A program made the position numbers and the translations under genes. The notes under the pieces were generated by a model. It was given only the letters and a program-made list of their open reading frames with translations. It was not told where the DNA came from and ran no database searches. From JAJYKC01 sp963823105 (lineage in GTDB: Bacteria; Acidobacteriota; Terriglobia; Bryobacterales; Bryobacteraceae), in assembly GCA_963823105.1 (NCBI GenBank), contig CAWGKC010000009.1, forward strand, positions 62,001 through 126,000: a stretch of 64,000 nt of DNA, read 5' to 3'. How positions within the stretch are numbered: the stretch's first letter is position 1; the number at the start of each line of letters is the position of its first letter. Below are positions 23,627-33,600 of this stretch, one piece after another.

Positions 23627-26600
23627 ATGCCGATTACTCGTTTCTCAGCTAACGCGATCGTTTCCGGATCGTCCGCGCGCCAGTGGACAAGGCGTCTGTG
23701 CCGCAGGATTCCGGTGATTCTCGGACTGACGGCATTTTGCGCGGCCGCATATGGCCAGTCCACGTTTGGCACAGTGCTTGGAACGGTGAAAGACGCAAGC
23801 GGCAGCGTCATCGCGAAGGCGACGGTCGAACTTGTCAATCAAGGCACGAACGCGGTTCGCACCGCGCTGACGAGCGAGGCGGGATTTTACCAATTTGTCA
23901 ACGTCGATACGGGAAGCTACGAAGTCAAGATCCAAATGCCGGGCTTTCAGACGGTGGACTTTACGGCGTTCGAGATGAACGCCAGGGACGTGAAACGTTT
24001 CGACGCCGATTTGAAGATCGCCTCGCAATCGGACAGCGTGACCGTGGAGGCCACATCCGTTCTGCAGACCGAAACCTCGAACGTCGCCGAGACCAAGGGG
24101 AGCCTTGAGCTAACCGACCTCCCGGTGTCCATCGGAAGCCGCGCACAGGGTTCGACCAGCGCTTTCTCGACCTTGACGGCGCAACCTGGCGTGCAGATCG
24201 ACAGCAACAACAACATCACGGTAGCGGGAGCGACTACTTCGCAGCTTTCCTTCAGCATCGACGGAATCAGCTCCGTCGGTCCCGGCGCACAGGCGGGGCC
24301 GCTCACCGAAATGTTTCCATCGTTCAACGCCATTGAAGAAATCCGAATCAGCGAAAATCTGAACCCGGCCGAGTATGGGGGGGTCGCCGACGTCACAACC
24401 GTTTCCAAATCCGGAACGAACGCATTCCACGGGGGCGCCTTTGAAAACGTGCAGAATAACGACTTTAACGCCTCCGACACTTTCAGCCATACTAGCCCGA
24501 TCATCAAGCTGAACGACTACGGCGCGTATCTCGGGGGTCCGGTGATTCTTCCGAAAGTGTACAACGGGACGAACAAGACTTTCTTTTTCGGAAGCTTCGA
24601 AAGGTTATCGTTGCCCAAAGATCTTACGGCGGTCTTGAGTACCCCCACTCAGGCTATGCGAAACGGGGATTTTTCCTCGTACCTCAGCCCGGCCAATGGC
24701 GGCGGGGCCAATCAATTGACCGGCTACCCCGGAAACATTATTCCACAGAGCCAGATCAATCCATGGTCGAAGGCATTGCTAAACGAATTCTACCCATTGC
24801 CGAACTACGGGGCGCCCGGAGCGGTTGCGAATAACTATTTGGCGAACTACAGCATCCCGATTCTGAGCGCTCAATTCGACGGGCGCGTGGACGAGACCAT
24901 CAGTTCCAACAAACTTCTATTTGTTCGATACACTTACAAAAACCGGCGCGTAACTCTACCTCCGGGCGGGATCAATTCACCCGCCACTCCGCTGGTGGGC
25001 GAAACATCGCAGCCGGAAATCGATAACGCCTTCACCGTTGGCTACAGTTGGATTATCTCTCCGAATCTCGTCAACGAGGTGCGCGGCGGGTTCTCAAGCG
25101 TCCGTTTCGCATATTCTTTCGGACTATCGACGCAGGCGGTAGCCAGCACACTTGGCCTGACGGGGCCGCCCAACGGCTTCCCCGAAGCGCTTCCCACGAT
25201 TCAAGACACTCCGCAGATCAACCTGGCGGGATTTATGTCCGTTGTCACTCCGAACGCCGACACAAATCCGCGGCAGGGAACCGACCAGATCACCGATACG
25301 CTTACTTACACCAAGGGAAAGCACACGTTGAAATTCGGCGGGGATTTTCGCTATTTGCACGCCTACTTCACCAACGTGTTTCTTAACTACCGGCTGGGCA
25401 GTTACACGTTCAACGGCGGGGTTACCAACGCACTGCTGGGCAGCGGCAACGCGACTCCTCTCGCCGCTCTCATGCTCGGCTATCCGGACTCCACCACCGT
25501 GTCGACCGTGTTGAACCCGAGCACGGATTCGTGGGCGACTCACTATGCGGGCTTCGTTCAAGACGATTTTAAAGTGTCGCCCACATTCACCCTCAACTAC
25601 GGCTTGCGGTACGAATATCATCCGGTGTTCCAGGACTACAACAACAACGTCGCGAACTTCGATCCCAATTACAACAGCGTGCAAAACGGCCAAGTGGTCC
25701 ACGGCGCGGTGATCGTTCCGCGGCAATCTTCGCTCGGCCTGGTGAATCCGGGTTTCGCGCAGTCGATCGCTCCGACGCCCATTCTGACCGCCGCGCAAGC
25801 GGGAATTCCGGTGGGCTTGCGTTATTCGCAAAAAACGGATTTCGCGCCACGAATTGGATTCGCCTGGCGAATTTTCGACGACAAAACCGTCCTTCGGGGC
25901 GGATACGGAAGGTTCATCGAAGCGCCGCTGTCTCTCTCCGCCATCGACGGGTGGTCGGTCGAGGCGAGCGATGTCGGCGGGTTCTCGAACTCGATCGGAA
26001 GCAATGGCCAACCCGTCTATAAGGCTCCTTATTCGTTCCCCTCGAATATCGCTTTGCCCGGCACGCAATGGTACGACTTAGCAACCGATATTCACTACAA
26101 AGACCCCATCGTCCAGGAGTGGGATTTGACGCTCGAACGGGACCTGGGCAAAGGATTCGGGTTACGCGCTTCCTACGATGGCAACCACGGATCCAATCTG
26201 CCCACCGATATCAATCTGAACCAGATTCCTCCGAATACGCAAGGTTACAACGCGCTCGCCGCCAGCGCCCCATTTCCGCAGATGTACGCCATTTCATACC
26301 AGACCAACCTGGGGTTCTCGAATTATAACTCGGGGACCATTTCGCTCCGGAAACGGTCCGGCGATCTTCAGTTCGAGACCAGTTATGCGTACACCAGGAA
26401 TCTGACGAATGTGAACGGAGCGCCGGCGGGAGGCACCGCGCAGACGACGGTCAACGAGTTCGGCAACACATTGCTATCGGATCCTCAAAATCCCGGCCTC
26501 GATTACGGGAATACGGGATTCGGCCGCCGCCAGCGCTTCCTGACGACGTTTTTGTACCAATTGCCGTTTGGAAAAGGCAAAGCTTTTCTAAATAGCAACC

Positions 26601-27103
26601 GGCTGCTGAATGCGATGGTTGGTGGATGGGAATTAGGCGGTATTCTCCTGATTCAGACGGGACCGTTCTTGACGACCTCGACTTACAGCGATCCATCGGG
26701 CACCGGGTACAATCTGTGTCCGTGTAACTTTAACGGAGGCCGGGCGGACGTGGTTCCCGGAGTTAATCCCTACGCGGGCCAATCGATCGGGCAATGGATC
26801 AATCCCGCCGCCTTCGTCGATCCGGGCAACAATATCGGGCGATTCGGCGACGCCTCCCAAGGCGACGTGGTGGGACCGGGGCAGGCGGTCCTGTCGGCAT
26901 CGCTGATTAAACATTTCCAATTGACCGAACACGCCGTCATGGAAGTTGGGGCGCAGGTAGCGAATCTGACCAACCATCCGAACTACCAGCCACCCGCCAG
27001 TTTGAACGTGAGCGTTCCGGCGTTCGGGGCGATCACGGCGATGCAAGCGGCCGAAGCCGGAGGTCCGCGGCAGATCCAGTTGACCGCGCGCATCACGTTT
27101 TGA
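23627..27103 (+). CDS. TonB-dependent receptor, carboxypeptidase-regulatory-like (Oar-type)
   Basis: A 1158-residue outer-membrane receptor of the large Acidobacteriota type. After a signal region (VILGLTAFCAAAYGQ) comes a CarboxypepD_reg-like domain (GTVLGTVKDASGSVIAKATV), a plug domain with SFSIDGISSVGPGAQAGPLT and SENLNPAEYGGVADVTTVSK, and a long beta-barrel ending RQIQLTARITF with the expected terminal aromatic residue. It should import a large ligand, probably oligosaccharide or peptide, using TonB energy; no ligand can be deduced. It stands alone behind its own promoter and long leader. Confidence 0.9.
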   Translation: MPITRFSANAIVSGSSARQWTRRLCRRIPVILGLTAFCAAAYGQSTFGTVLGTVKDASGSVIAKATVELVNQGTNAVRTALTSEAGFYQFVNVDTGSYEVKIQMPGFQTVDFTAFEMNARDVKRFDADLKIASQSDSVTVEATSVLQTETSNVAETKGSLELTDLPVSIGSRAQGSTSAFSTLTAQPGVQIDSNNNITVAGATTSQLSFSIDGISSVGPGAQAGPLTEMFPSFNAIEEIRISENLNPAEYGGVADVTTVSKSGTNAFHGGAFENVQNNDFNASDTFSHTSPIIKLNDYGAYLGGPVILPKVYNGTNKTFFFGSFERLSLPKDLTAVLSTPTQAMRNGDFSSYLSPANGGGANQLTGYPGNIIPQSQINPWSKALLNEFYPLPNYGAPGAVANNYLANYSIPILSAQFDGRVDETISSNKLLFVRYTYKNRRVTLPPGGINSPATPLVGETSQPEIDNAFTVGYSWIISPNLVNEVRGGFSSVRFAYSFGLSTQAVASTLGLTGPPNGFPEALPTIQDTPQINLAGFMSVVTPNADTNPRQGTDQITDTLTYTKGKHTLKFGGDFRYLHAYFTNVFLNYRLGSYTFNGGVTNALLGSGNATPLAALMLGYPDSTTVSTVLNPSTDSWATHYAGFVQDDFKVSPTFTLNYGLRYEYHPVFQDYNNNVANFDPNYNSVQNGQVVHGAVIVPRQSSLGLVNPGFAQSIAPTPILTAAQAGIPVGLRYSQKTDFAPRIGFAWRIFDDKTVLRGGYGRFIEAPLSLSAIDGWSVEASDVGGFSNSIGSNGQPVYKAPYSFPSNIALPGTQWYDLATDIHYKDPIVQEWDLTLERDLGKGFGLRASYDGNHGSNLPTDINLNQIPPNTQGYNALAASAPFPQMYAISYQTNLGFSNYNSGTISLRKRSGDLQFETSYAYTRNLTNVNGAPAGGTAQTTVNEFGNTLLSDPQNPGLDYGNTGFGRRQRFLTTFLYQLPFGKGKAFLNSNRLLNAMVGGWELGGILLIQTGPFLTTSTYSDPSGTGYNLCPCNFNGGRADVVPGVNPYAGQSIGQWINPAAFVDPGNNIGRFGDASQGDVVGPGQAVLSASLIKHFQLTEHAVMEVGAQVANLTNHPNYQPPASLNVSVPAFGAITAMQAAEAGGPRQIQLTARITF

Positions 27104-27237
27104 GGACGGTAGGATTCAAACCCCCACCCGTTTAACACGCTGCCGACAAAGGCCATAAACCGCTTGCTCACGCGCGCGGCTCAGAATCGTGAGTCCCGTA
27201 AGGGAGCCGGTGGCCGAGGGCCTTTTTCAGTAGCCGG

Positions 27238-27888
27238 TTACGCGACGAGGCCGCGCCGGACGGCGTAGAGAATCAACTCGGGCAGGCTGTGCAGGCTGAG
27301 CTTCTGGAAGATTTTCGTCCGGTGAGTTTCGAGGGTGGAGACGCTGACGTTGAGGATCGCGGAGGCTTCTTTATTCGACCGGCCCTCGGCGAGCAACTGG
27401 AGAACCTCGCGTTCGCGGGTGCTGAGCGATTCGTAGCTATCGCCGGCGGCCTGGCCGTGGAGATGAGTCGCGAAGTTCTCCACTAACATCCGGCTGACCT
27501 CGGGACAAAGGAACGCTTTGCCCTCGTGGACGGCGCGGATGGCTCCAATCAGGTCGGTATCGGTGGAGTCTTTGAGGAGATAGCCACGAATGCCCGCCTG
27601 GAGCGACCGCAGGACGTAGCTTTCATCCGAGTGCATGCTCAAAATAATGACGCCGGTGGATGGAAGTTTGGCGGAGATCTGGCGGGCCACTTCGAGGCCA
27701 TTGAGCTTGGGCATCTGAATGTCAAGGACGGCGATATCGGGATGTTTGGCTTCGGCCAACTCGACGGCCTGACGCCCGTCCGAGGCTTCGGCGACCACTT
27801 CGAAGTCCGGCTGGCGCTCCAGCAGGAGGCGCAAACCGGCCCGAAGAACGACGTGATCGTCCGCCAGGAGGATGCGAATCTTATCCAC
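27238..27888 (-). CDS. NarL/FixJ-type response regulator (LuxR HTH)
   Basis: A 217-residue regulator. The receiver has ILLADDHVVLRAGL, phospho-acceptor Asp in IAVLDIQMPKLNGLE and Lys in GYLLKDSTD. The C-terminal LuxR helix-turn-helix is LSTREREVLQLLAEGRSNKE followed by SVSTLETHRTKIFQKL. I start it at GTG 27888 because the 26 extra residues of the longer open frame are unlike the family. No cognate kinase is adjacent. Confidence 0.9.
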   Translation of the reverse strand: MDKIRILLADDHVVLRAGLRLLLERQPDFEVVAEASDGRQAVELAEAKHPDIAVLDIQMPKLNGLEVARQISAKLPSTGVIILSMHSDESYVLRSLQAGIRGYLLKDSTDTDLIGAIRAVHEGKAFLCPEVSRMLVENFATHLHGQAAGDSYESLSTREREVLQLLAEGRSNKEASAILNVSVSTLETHRTKIFQKLSLHSLPELILYAVRRGLVA

Positions 27889-28130
27889 GCGCCGAGCCCA
27901 CGTCCCGATTCTAAAGGATCTGGCGCGAGAGGCGGCGCGATACAGGCAACTTCCCCGCGAAATCACGGAGTCAGGGTATTCCAGAAAAGGGGTGGGACGG
28001 TTAATCTAGACTTTGAGGGCGAAGGAGTCGTCTTGGTGGCGGATCCCCTCCAGTCACCTCCCCGAAGACTGACCAATCCTTCGCCCTCATTATATTTTTA
28101 GATGAATGGCCGCCATAAGAGTGCTTCACC

Positions 28131-28613
28131 GTGTTCGACCTGAAATGGCTCTTCCCAACCCGGAGAGGCGGCGGCAGCGCCTCAGTGGAGGAGAGCGCAA
28201 AAGCCAATGGCAACGTGATGTTGTTGGCGATAACCGACGTTAGGGAAGACCAGGAGGCGTTGCGGCAGATCGCGGCCGGTTTCGGATGGAAAATTTCGAT
28301 CGCGGACTCCTCGGAAGGGGCGATCGCTTCGTTGCGGCTGCATCCCGTACCGTTAGTGATTTGCGACCGGGATCTACCCGGTGAGGATTGGCGGGAGGCG
28401 TTGGCGCGGATCGCCAGCCTGCCGCAATCGGTCTGCGTATTGCTTGCCTCGGGCGTCGTCGACGAGTACCTTTGGAATGAAGTGGTTCAAAACCACGGTT
28501 ACGACGTGGTAAGCAAGCCCTTTCGTAAGGACGATGTGAAGCGGGCGGTAACGTTCGCCTGGTCCTGGAGCGGATGGGCAAGCGGCCGAGGCGCCGAAGC
28601 GGGGAGCAAGTAG
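28131..28613 (+). CDS. Receiver-domain protein
   Basis: A 160-residue protein from GTG 28131. After a short basic N-terminus comes a receiver-like fold: NVMLLAITDVREDQEALRQI (acidic pair), LVICDRDLPGEDWREALARI with the likely phospho-acceptor Asp, and YDVVSKPFRKDDV with the Lys. No output domain, so a single-domain regulator or phosphate sink. Divergent from the NarL-type regulator with about 240 bases between. Confidence 0.7.
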   Translation: MFDLKWLFPTRRGGGSASVEESAKANGNVMLLAITDVREDQEALRQIAAGFGWKISIADSSEGAIASLRLHPVPLVICDRDLPGEDWREALARIASLPQSVCVLLASGVVDEYLWNEVVQNHGYDVVSKPFRKDDVKRAVTFAWSWSGWASGRGAEAGSK

Positions 28614-28646
28614 GCGCGGCGGACGGCGAACACAAGACTCATCGAA

Positions 28647-29345
28647 ATGACACCCATTCCACAACTTTCGGCCGAGGCATTCGATGCGCTGCGGCGTTTG
28701 GACACATGCACGGTATCGAACGCCATGGAAGCTTTCGGCGTACGGATGAAAAACGAAGGGTTTATCCACGGCCCGGTGCATTGCCGGTTTCCAAAATTGC
28801 CGCCGATGCTCGGCTACGCGGTGACGGGGAGGATTCGCTCGTCTTCCCCGCCCATGGCCGGGCGTTGTTATTACGATCGGATCGACTGGTGGCGGCATGT
28901 ATTGACCGTCCCGGCGCCGCGCGTGATGGTGATTCAGGATGTGGACCGGCTGCCGGGCATCGGGGCGTTCGTCGGGGAGATGCACGCGGAGATCGGCTTA
29001 GCGCTGCGGTGCATCGGGTGCGTGACGAATGGCGCCGTAAGAGATTTGGAAGCGATGGAAGCGCGCGGCTTCCACGCCTTCGCCGGCGGCGTGGCGGTGT
29101 CGCACGCCTACGCCCATCTATTCGAATACGGGGAGCCGGTCGAAATCGGCGGCTTGAAGATTCATTCCGGCGATCTGGTGCATGGAGACATGCACGGCGT
29201 GCAGACGATTCCCATGGGGATCGCCGCACAGGTTCCGGCGGCGGCGGAAAGGGTTCTCGAAGAAGAAGGCGCGGTGATCAATCTCTGCCGCTCGGCGGAT
29301 TTCACGCTGGAGAAGCTGGCGGCAAAACTGTCGAGGCAAGGGTAG
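28647..29345 (+). CDS. RraA-family (HMG/CHA aldolase-like) protein
   Basis: A 232-residue protein with the RraA fold: LRRLDTCTVSNAMEAFGVR, GAFVGEMHAEIGLALRCIG, CVTNGAVRDLEAMEARGFHA and LKIHSGDLVHGDMHGVQTIP. The G-x-x-R-D motif of class II 4-hydroxy-4-methyl-2-oxoglutarate aldolases (TNGAVRD) and the HGDxxG segment are both present, so metal-dependent aldolase or oxaloacetate decarboxylase activity is plausible. True RNase-E inhibitors are shorter. It follows the receiver gene by 33 bases and may share its transcript. Confidence 0.8.
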   Translation: MTPIPQLSAEAFDALRRLDTCTVSNAMEAFGVRMKNEGFIHGPVHCRFPKLPPMLGYAVTGRIRSSSPPMAGRCYYDRIDWWRHVLTVPAPRVMVIQDVDRLPGIGAFVGEMHAEIGLALRCIGCVTNGAVRDLEAMEARGFHAFAGGVAVSHAYAHLFEYGEPVEIGGLKIHSGDLVHGDMHGVQTIPMGIAAQVPAAAERVLEEEGAVINLCRSADFTLEKLAAKLSRQG

Positions 29346-29403
29346 ACGAGTGCGCGCGCGAGCGACGGGGCGGTTGTCCATGAACAGGAACACGAAAGAG
29401 CGA

Positions 29404-30660
29404 ATGAAGCGAGAGAGCGGGAAGAATTACGGATCGGCTTGGATTTGGCTGGGATGCGTCGCGGGCTTGGCGGGGATTTTGTCCGGATGCGGCAGTGCGA
29501 CGAAGGCGAGCGCGGAGTCGGCCTCGGCGGAGGTGACGGTGGGGGTGACGAAAGTGACGCGGCAGACGTTGAGCCGGCAGCTTACCGTGTCCTCCGAGCT
29601 GGTTCCTTTTCAGGAGATCGACGTTTACGCCAAGGAAAGCGGGTTCGTGAAGCAGTTGTTTGTCGACTATGGCACCCGGGTGAAACAGGGCCAGTTGATG
29701 GCGGTGCTCGAGATTCCGGAACTGGAAGCCCAGATCAAGGAAGACGAAGCGATGATCCAGAACAGCAAGCAACAGGTGCAGCACGCCACCGAGGAGATTA
29801 GCCGTTCGGAGGCGCAGCACAAAGTGTTGCATCTGGAGTACGACCGTTTGAACACCGTGTCGAAGTCGAAACCCGGTTTGGTGGCGCAGCAGGAAGTGGA
29901 CGATCTGCAAGGCAGAGATCTCGCATCCGAGGCTCAGGTGGAAGCGGCGAAAGCGACGCTCGAAGGGATGCAAAGCCAGATGGCGGCGGCCAAGGCGAAG
30001 AAGGACCACGATCAGGTGTTGTTCGATTACGCGAGAATTACCGCGCCGTTTACGGGCGTGGTGACGCAGCGGTATGCCAACCTCGGAACGCTGATGCAGG
30101 CCGGAACTTCCAACGCCAACGCATTGCCGCTGGTGCGTTTGTCGGAAGACGATCTTTTCCGGCTGGTCATTCCCGTGCCGGAATCGTCCGTTCATTACAT
30201 CCGCATCGGCGATGTGGTCAACGTCCTGGTGTCGTCGTTGAACCGGACCTTTCCGGGCAAAGTGAGCCGCTTCTCGGTGGACGTAAAGGAAGATACAAGA
30301 ACGATGCACACGGAGGTGGACGTGGCGAATCCGCAGCGCGTGCTGGTGCCGGGGCTTTACGCCGAAGCCACCCTGACGCTGGAACACCGGGAAAACGTTT
30401 TGGCGTTGCCGCTGGAAGCGGTGAACAGGACGGCGTCGGGGGCCGTGGTTCTGGTGGTCGATTCCTCGGGGAAACTGGAGGAGCGAAAAGTGGAGCTGGG
30501 GCTACAGACGGCGCAGGCTTCCGAGATTCTGTCTGGAGTGAACGAAGGCGACGAGGTAGTCGTCAGCGACCGCAGCGCGCTGAAGCCGGGTGAGCAAGTG
30601 AAGGCGCATCCCGTGCAGCTTCTGGAGGATCAATCGACGCAGGGGCAGGCTTCCGAATAG
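29404..30660 (+). CDS. RND efflux periplasmic adaptor (membrane fusion protein)
   Basis: An adaptor lipoprotein: WLGCVAGLAGILSGC ends in a lipobox Cys. It has a biotinyl-lipoyl-like half (FVKQLFVDYGTRVKQGQLMA), a long coiled-coil hairpin (DEAMIQNSKQQVQHATEEIS to KAKKDHDQV), the second lipoyl half (RITAPFTGVVTQRYANLGTL) and barrel domains ending in a KPGEQVKAHPVQ tail. I start it at ATG 29404; ATG 29380 or GTG 29350 would only lengthen the n-region. It joins the inner-membrane pumps to the TolC-like channel encoded downstream. Confidence 0.9.
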   Translation: MKRESGKNYGSAWIWLGCVAGLAGILSGCGSATKASAESASAEVTVGVTKVTRQTLSRQLTVSSELVPFQEIDVYAKESGFVKQLFVDYGTRVKQGQLMAVLEIPELEAQIKEDEAMIQNSKQQVQHATEEISRSEAQHKVLHLEYDRLNTVSKSKPGLVAQQEVDDLQGRDLASEAQVEAAKATLEGMQSQMAAAKAKKDHDQVLFDYARITAPFTGVVTQRYANLGTLMQAGTSNANALPLVRLSEDDLFRLVIPVPESSVHYIRIGDVVNVLVSSLNRTFPGKVSRFSVDVKEDTRTMHTEVDVANPQRVLVPGLYAEATLTLEHRENVLALPLEAVNRTASGAVVLVVDSSGKLEERKVELGLQTAQASEILSGVNEGDEVVVSDRSALKPGEQVKAHPVQLLEDQSTQGQASE

Positions 30661-30688
30661 GAGCGGGACCGCCGGCTTAGCGCACGCC

Positions 30689-33600
30689 ATGCCACGTTTT
30701 TCGATACGCAATCCATATTTCATCATTGTGATATGCCTGGTGCTGGCGGTGATCGGGCTGACCAGCATCTTGCGGATGCCGATAGATCTGTTTCCGCCGA
30801 TCAACATGCCGGAGGTGGTGGTGGCGACGTTCTTTTCGGGGATGCCGCCGCAGGATATCGAGACCGACATCACCGATCCGCTGGAGCGGTTTTTCACGCT
30901 GGCGGCGGGCGTCGATCATAGCGAATCGCGCTCACTGTTGGGCGTGAGCATCATCAAGGTTTTCTTCCAGCCGGGCACCAGCGCCGACGCCGACGTGACG
31001 GAGTTGTCGAATCTGGCGCTGGCCGATTTGAAGCGGCTGCCTCCGGGAACGCTGCCTCCGGTGGTGTTGAAGTTCGACGCCTCCAGCCTGCCGGTGTGCC
31101 TGGTGACGCTGAAGGGCAAGGGGCTGAACCAGACGCGACTTCACGACATCGGCCAGTTCGCCATCCGCAACCAGATCGCGGTGGTGCAGGGGGCGGAGAT
31201 TCCTCCGCCGTTCGGCGGCAAGTACCGCCAGGTGATGGTGTATGTCGATCCCTACAAGCTGTTCTCGCGGCAGTTGAGCCTGATGGACGTGGTGAGCGCG
31301 GTGAACGACAGCAATCTGATTCTGCCGGCCGGCGACGTGAAGATGGGGCCGTACGATTACTACGTTTACTCCAACAGCCTGGTGGACAATCCGAAGGATC
31401 TGGATGCGGCGCCGTTGAAGACGGTGGACCAGCGGTGGGTCTCGGTGGGCGACGTGGGGGAGACGAAAGACGCCAGCCAGATTCAATACAACCTGGTGAG
31501 AGTGGACGGCCAGCGGTCGGTGTATCTGCCGATCATGAAGCAGGGCGGCGATACGAACACCATCGCCGTGGTGAACGGCATCCGGCAGTTGATCGCCCAT
31601 CTTTACGACATTCCCCCGCAATTGAAACTGGCGGTGGTCTTCGATCAATCGCAGTTCGTGAAGGACGCCATCGACACGCTGATTCACGAAGGGTTGATCG
31701 GACTGGTGTTGACCAGCCTGATGATTCTGCTGTTTCTGGGGAGCTTGCGGGCGACGGTGGCGGTGCTGCTGTCAATTCCCATTTCGGCGATGGCGACGTT
31801 CGTGATTTTGTCGCTGATGGGGAGCACGATCAACACGATGATATTGGGCGGACTGGCGCTGGCCTTTTCGCGGGTGATCGACAACTCGGTGATCTCGCTC
31901 GAAAACATCTACCGCCATTTGGAGATGGGGGAACCGCCGGAGGTGGCGGCGGAGGCGGGCGGGGCGGAAGTGAATCTGGCCGTGCTGGCGGCGACGCTGG
32001 TCGACGTCGTGGATTTCTTCCCGGTGACCTTCCTTTACGGCGTCAGCAAGTTTCTGTTCTCGGCGTTGGCGCTCTCGTTCGTGTTGTCGCTGCTGGCCTC
32101 CTTCGTGGTGGCGATGACGGTGATTCCGCTCTTCTGCTCGAAATATCTCACCGCCGTCCACCATGCCGAAGGCGGCGAGGGCGCCGAGGAGATCCACGAC
32201 GAACCGAAGAGCTGGGGCGACCGGTTCAACCGCTGGTTCAACCGGAATTTCAACCGGATGCTGGATGTTTACGAGAGTTGGGTGCGGGGTTGTTTGAGAT
32301 ATCCGGGGACGACGGTGCTGGCGCTGATGGGGCTGTTCGTGGTGAGCCTGGGGATTTACCCGTTTCTGGGCCTGGCGTTTTTCCCGCGGACCGACGCCGG
32401 ACAGTTCACCATCAACTTGAAAGTGCCGACCGGGGCGCGGATCGAGGTGACCGAGCAGTACGTGGCGAAAGTGGAGGATCTGATCCGCAGGGTGGTGGGC
32501 AAGGAAGACTTCAAGATGGTGGTGTCGAACATCGGCGTGGTGCCGGACTTTTCCTCGCTCTACACGACGAACGCCGGGCCTTACACGGCCACGGTGCAAG
32601 TGCAATTGCAGGACGATCATAAGCTGAGCAGCTTCGACTATATGGACCGGGTGCGGGAGGAAATGACGGCGCAGTTGCCCGAGATCCGGACGTTCTTTTC
32701 GAGCGGTTCGATGGTGGACGCGATCTTGAATTCGGGATTGGCGGCGCCGATCGACGTCCAGGTCAGCAGTTCGAGACTAAGCCAGATCTATCCGATCGCC
32801 GAGGAGTTGGCGTCGAAGATCCGCCACTTGAGGGGAATCGGCGCGGTGTACATTCCCCAGGACATGAATTATCCGGGCATCCGGCTGAACGTCAACCGGG
32901 TGCATGCGGCCGAGATGGGGCTGAGTCAAAAAGACGTGGTTCAAAACGTCATCACGGCGCTGAATTCCAACTATCAAATCGCGCCGAATTACTGGGTGGA
33001 CCGGGCGAGCGGGAACGATTATTACCTGACCGTGCAATATTACGAACATGGGCCGGGGGCGATTCACAACTTTTCCGATCTGGGCAACATCCCGCTGCGG
33101 GCTCCGGAGAAGAAGGAGCCGGCGGCCGCACCCAGTCCGGGTCGTTACTCACCAAACCGGCCTAGAATGAGCGATCAGGTATCGGGAACGACCCCAGCTC
33201 GCGCCGCTACGATGGCGGCCTCGCGGACAGCGTCTTCGGAGTCAACCCCCACGCAGGCCAATCGCTTGCGCAATGGATCGATCCGGCGGCCTTTGGCGAC
33301 GCTGGACTCCGTTGTGAAAGTGGAGCAGATTCTGACGCCGACCGAAGTGGACCACTATCAGATCCAGCGCGTGGTGGACGTATTTGTCACGCCGGCCGGC
33401 GAGGATTTGGGCAAGGTGACGAAGGAAGTGCAAAAGGTGGCCGACGACGCCAAGCTGCCCGGCAACGTGCGCATCGCGTTGCGAGGGATGGTGAACGGCA
33501 TGAACGAATCGTTCAATAGCTTCGCCATCGGTTTCATCCTTTCTTTTATCCTGCTGATCCTTATTCTGGTGGCTCAGTTCCGCTCCTTCATCGATCCGTT

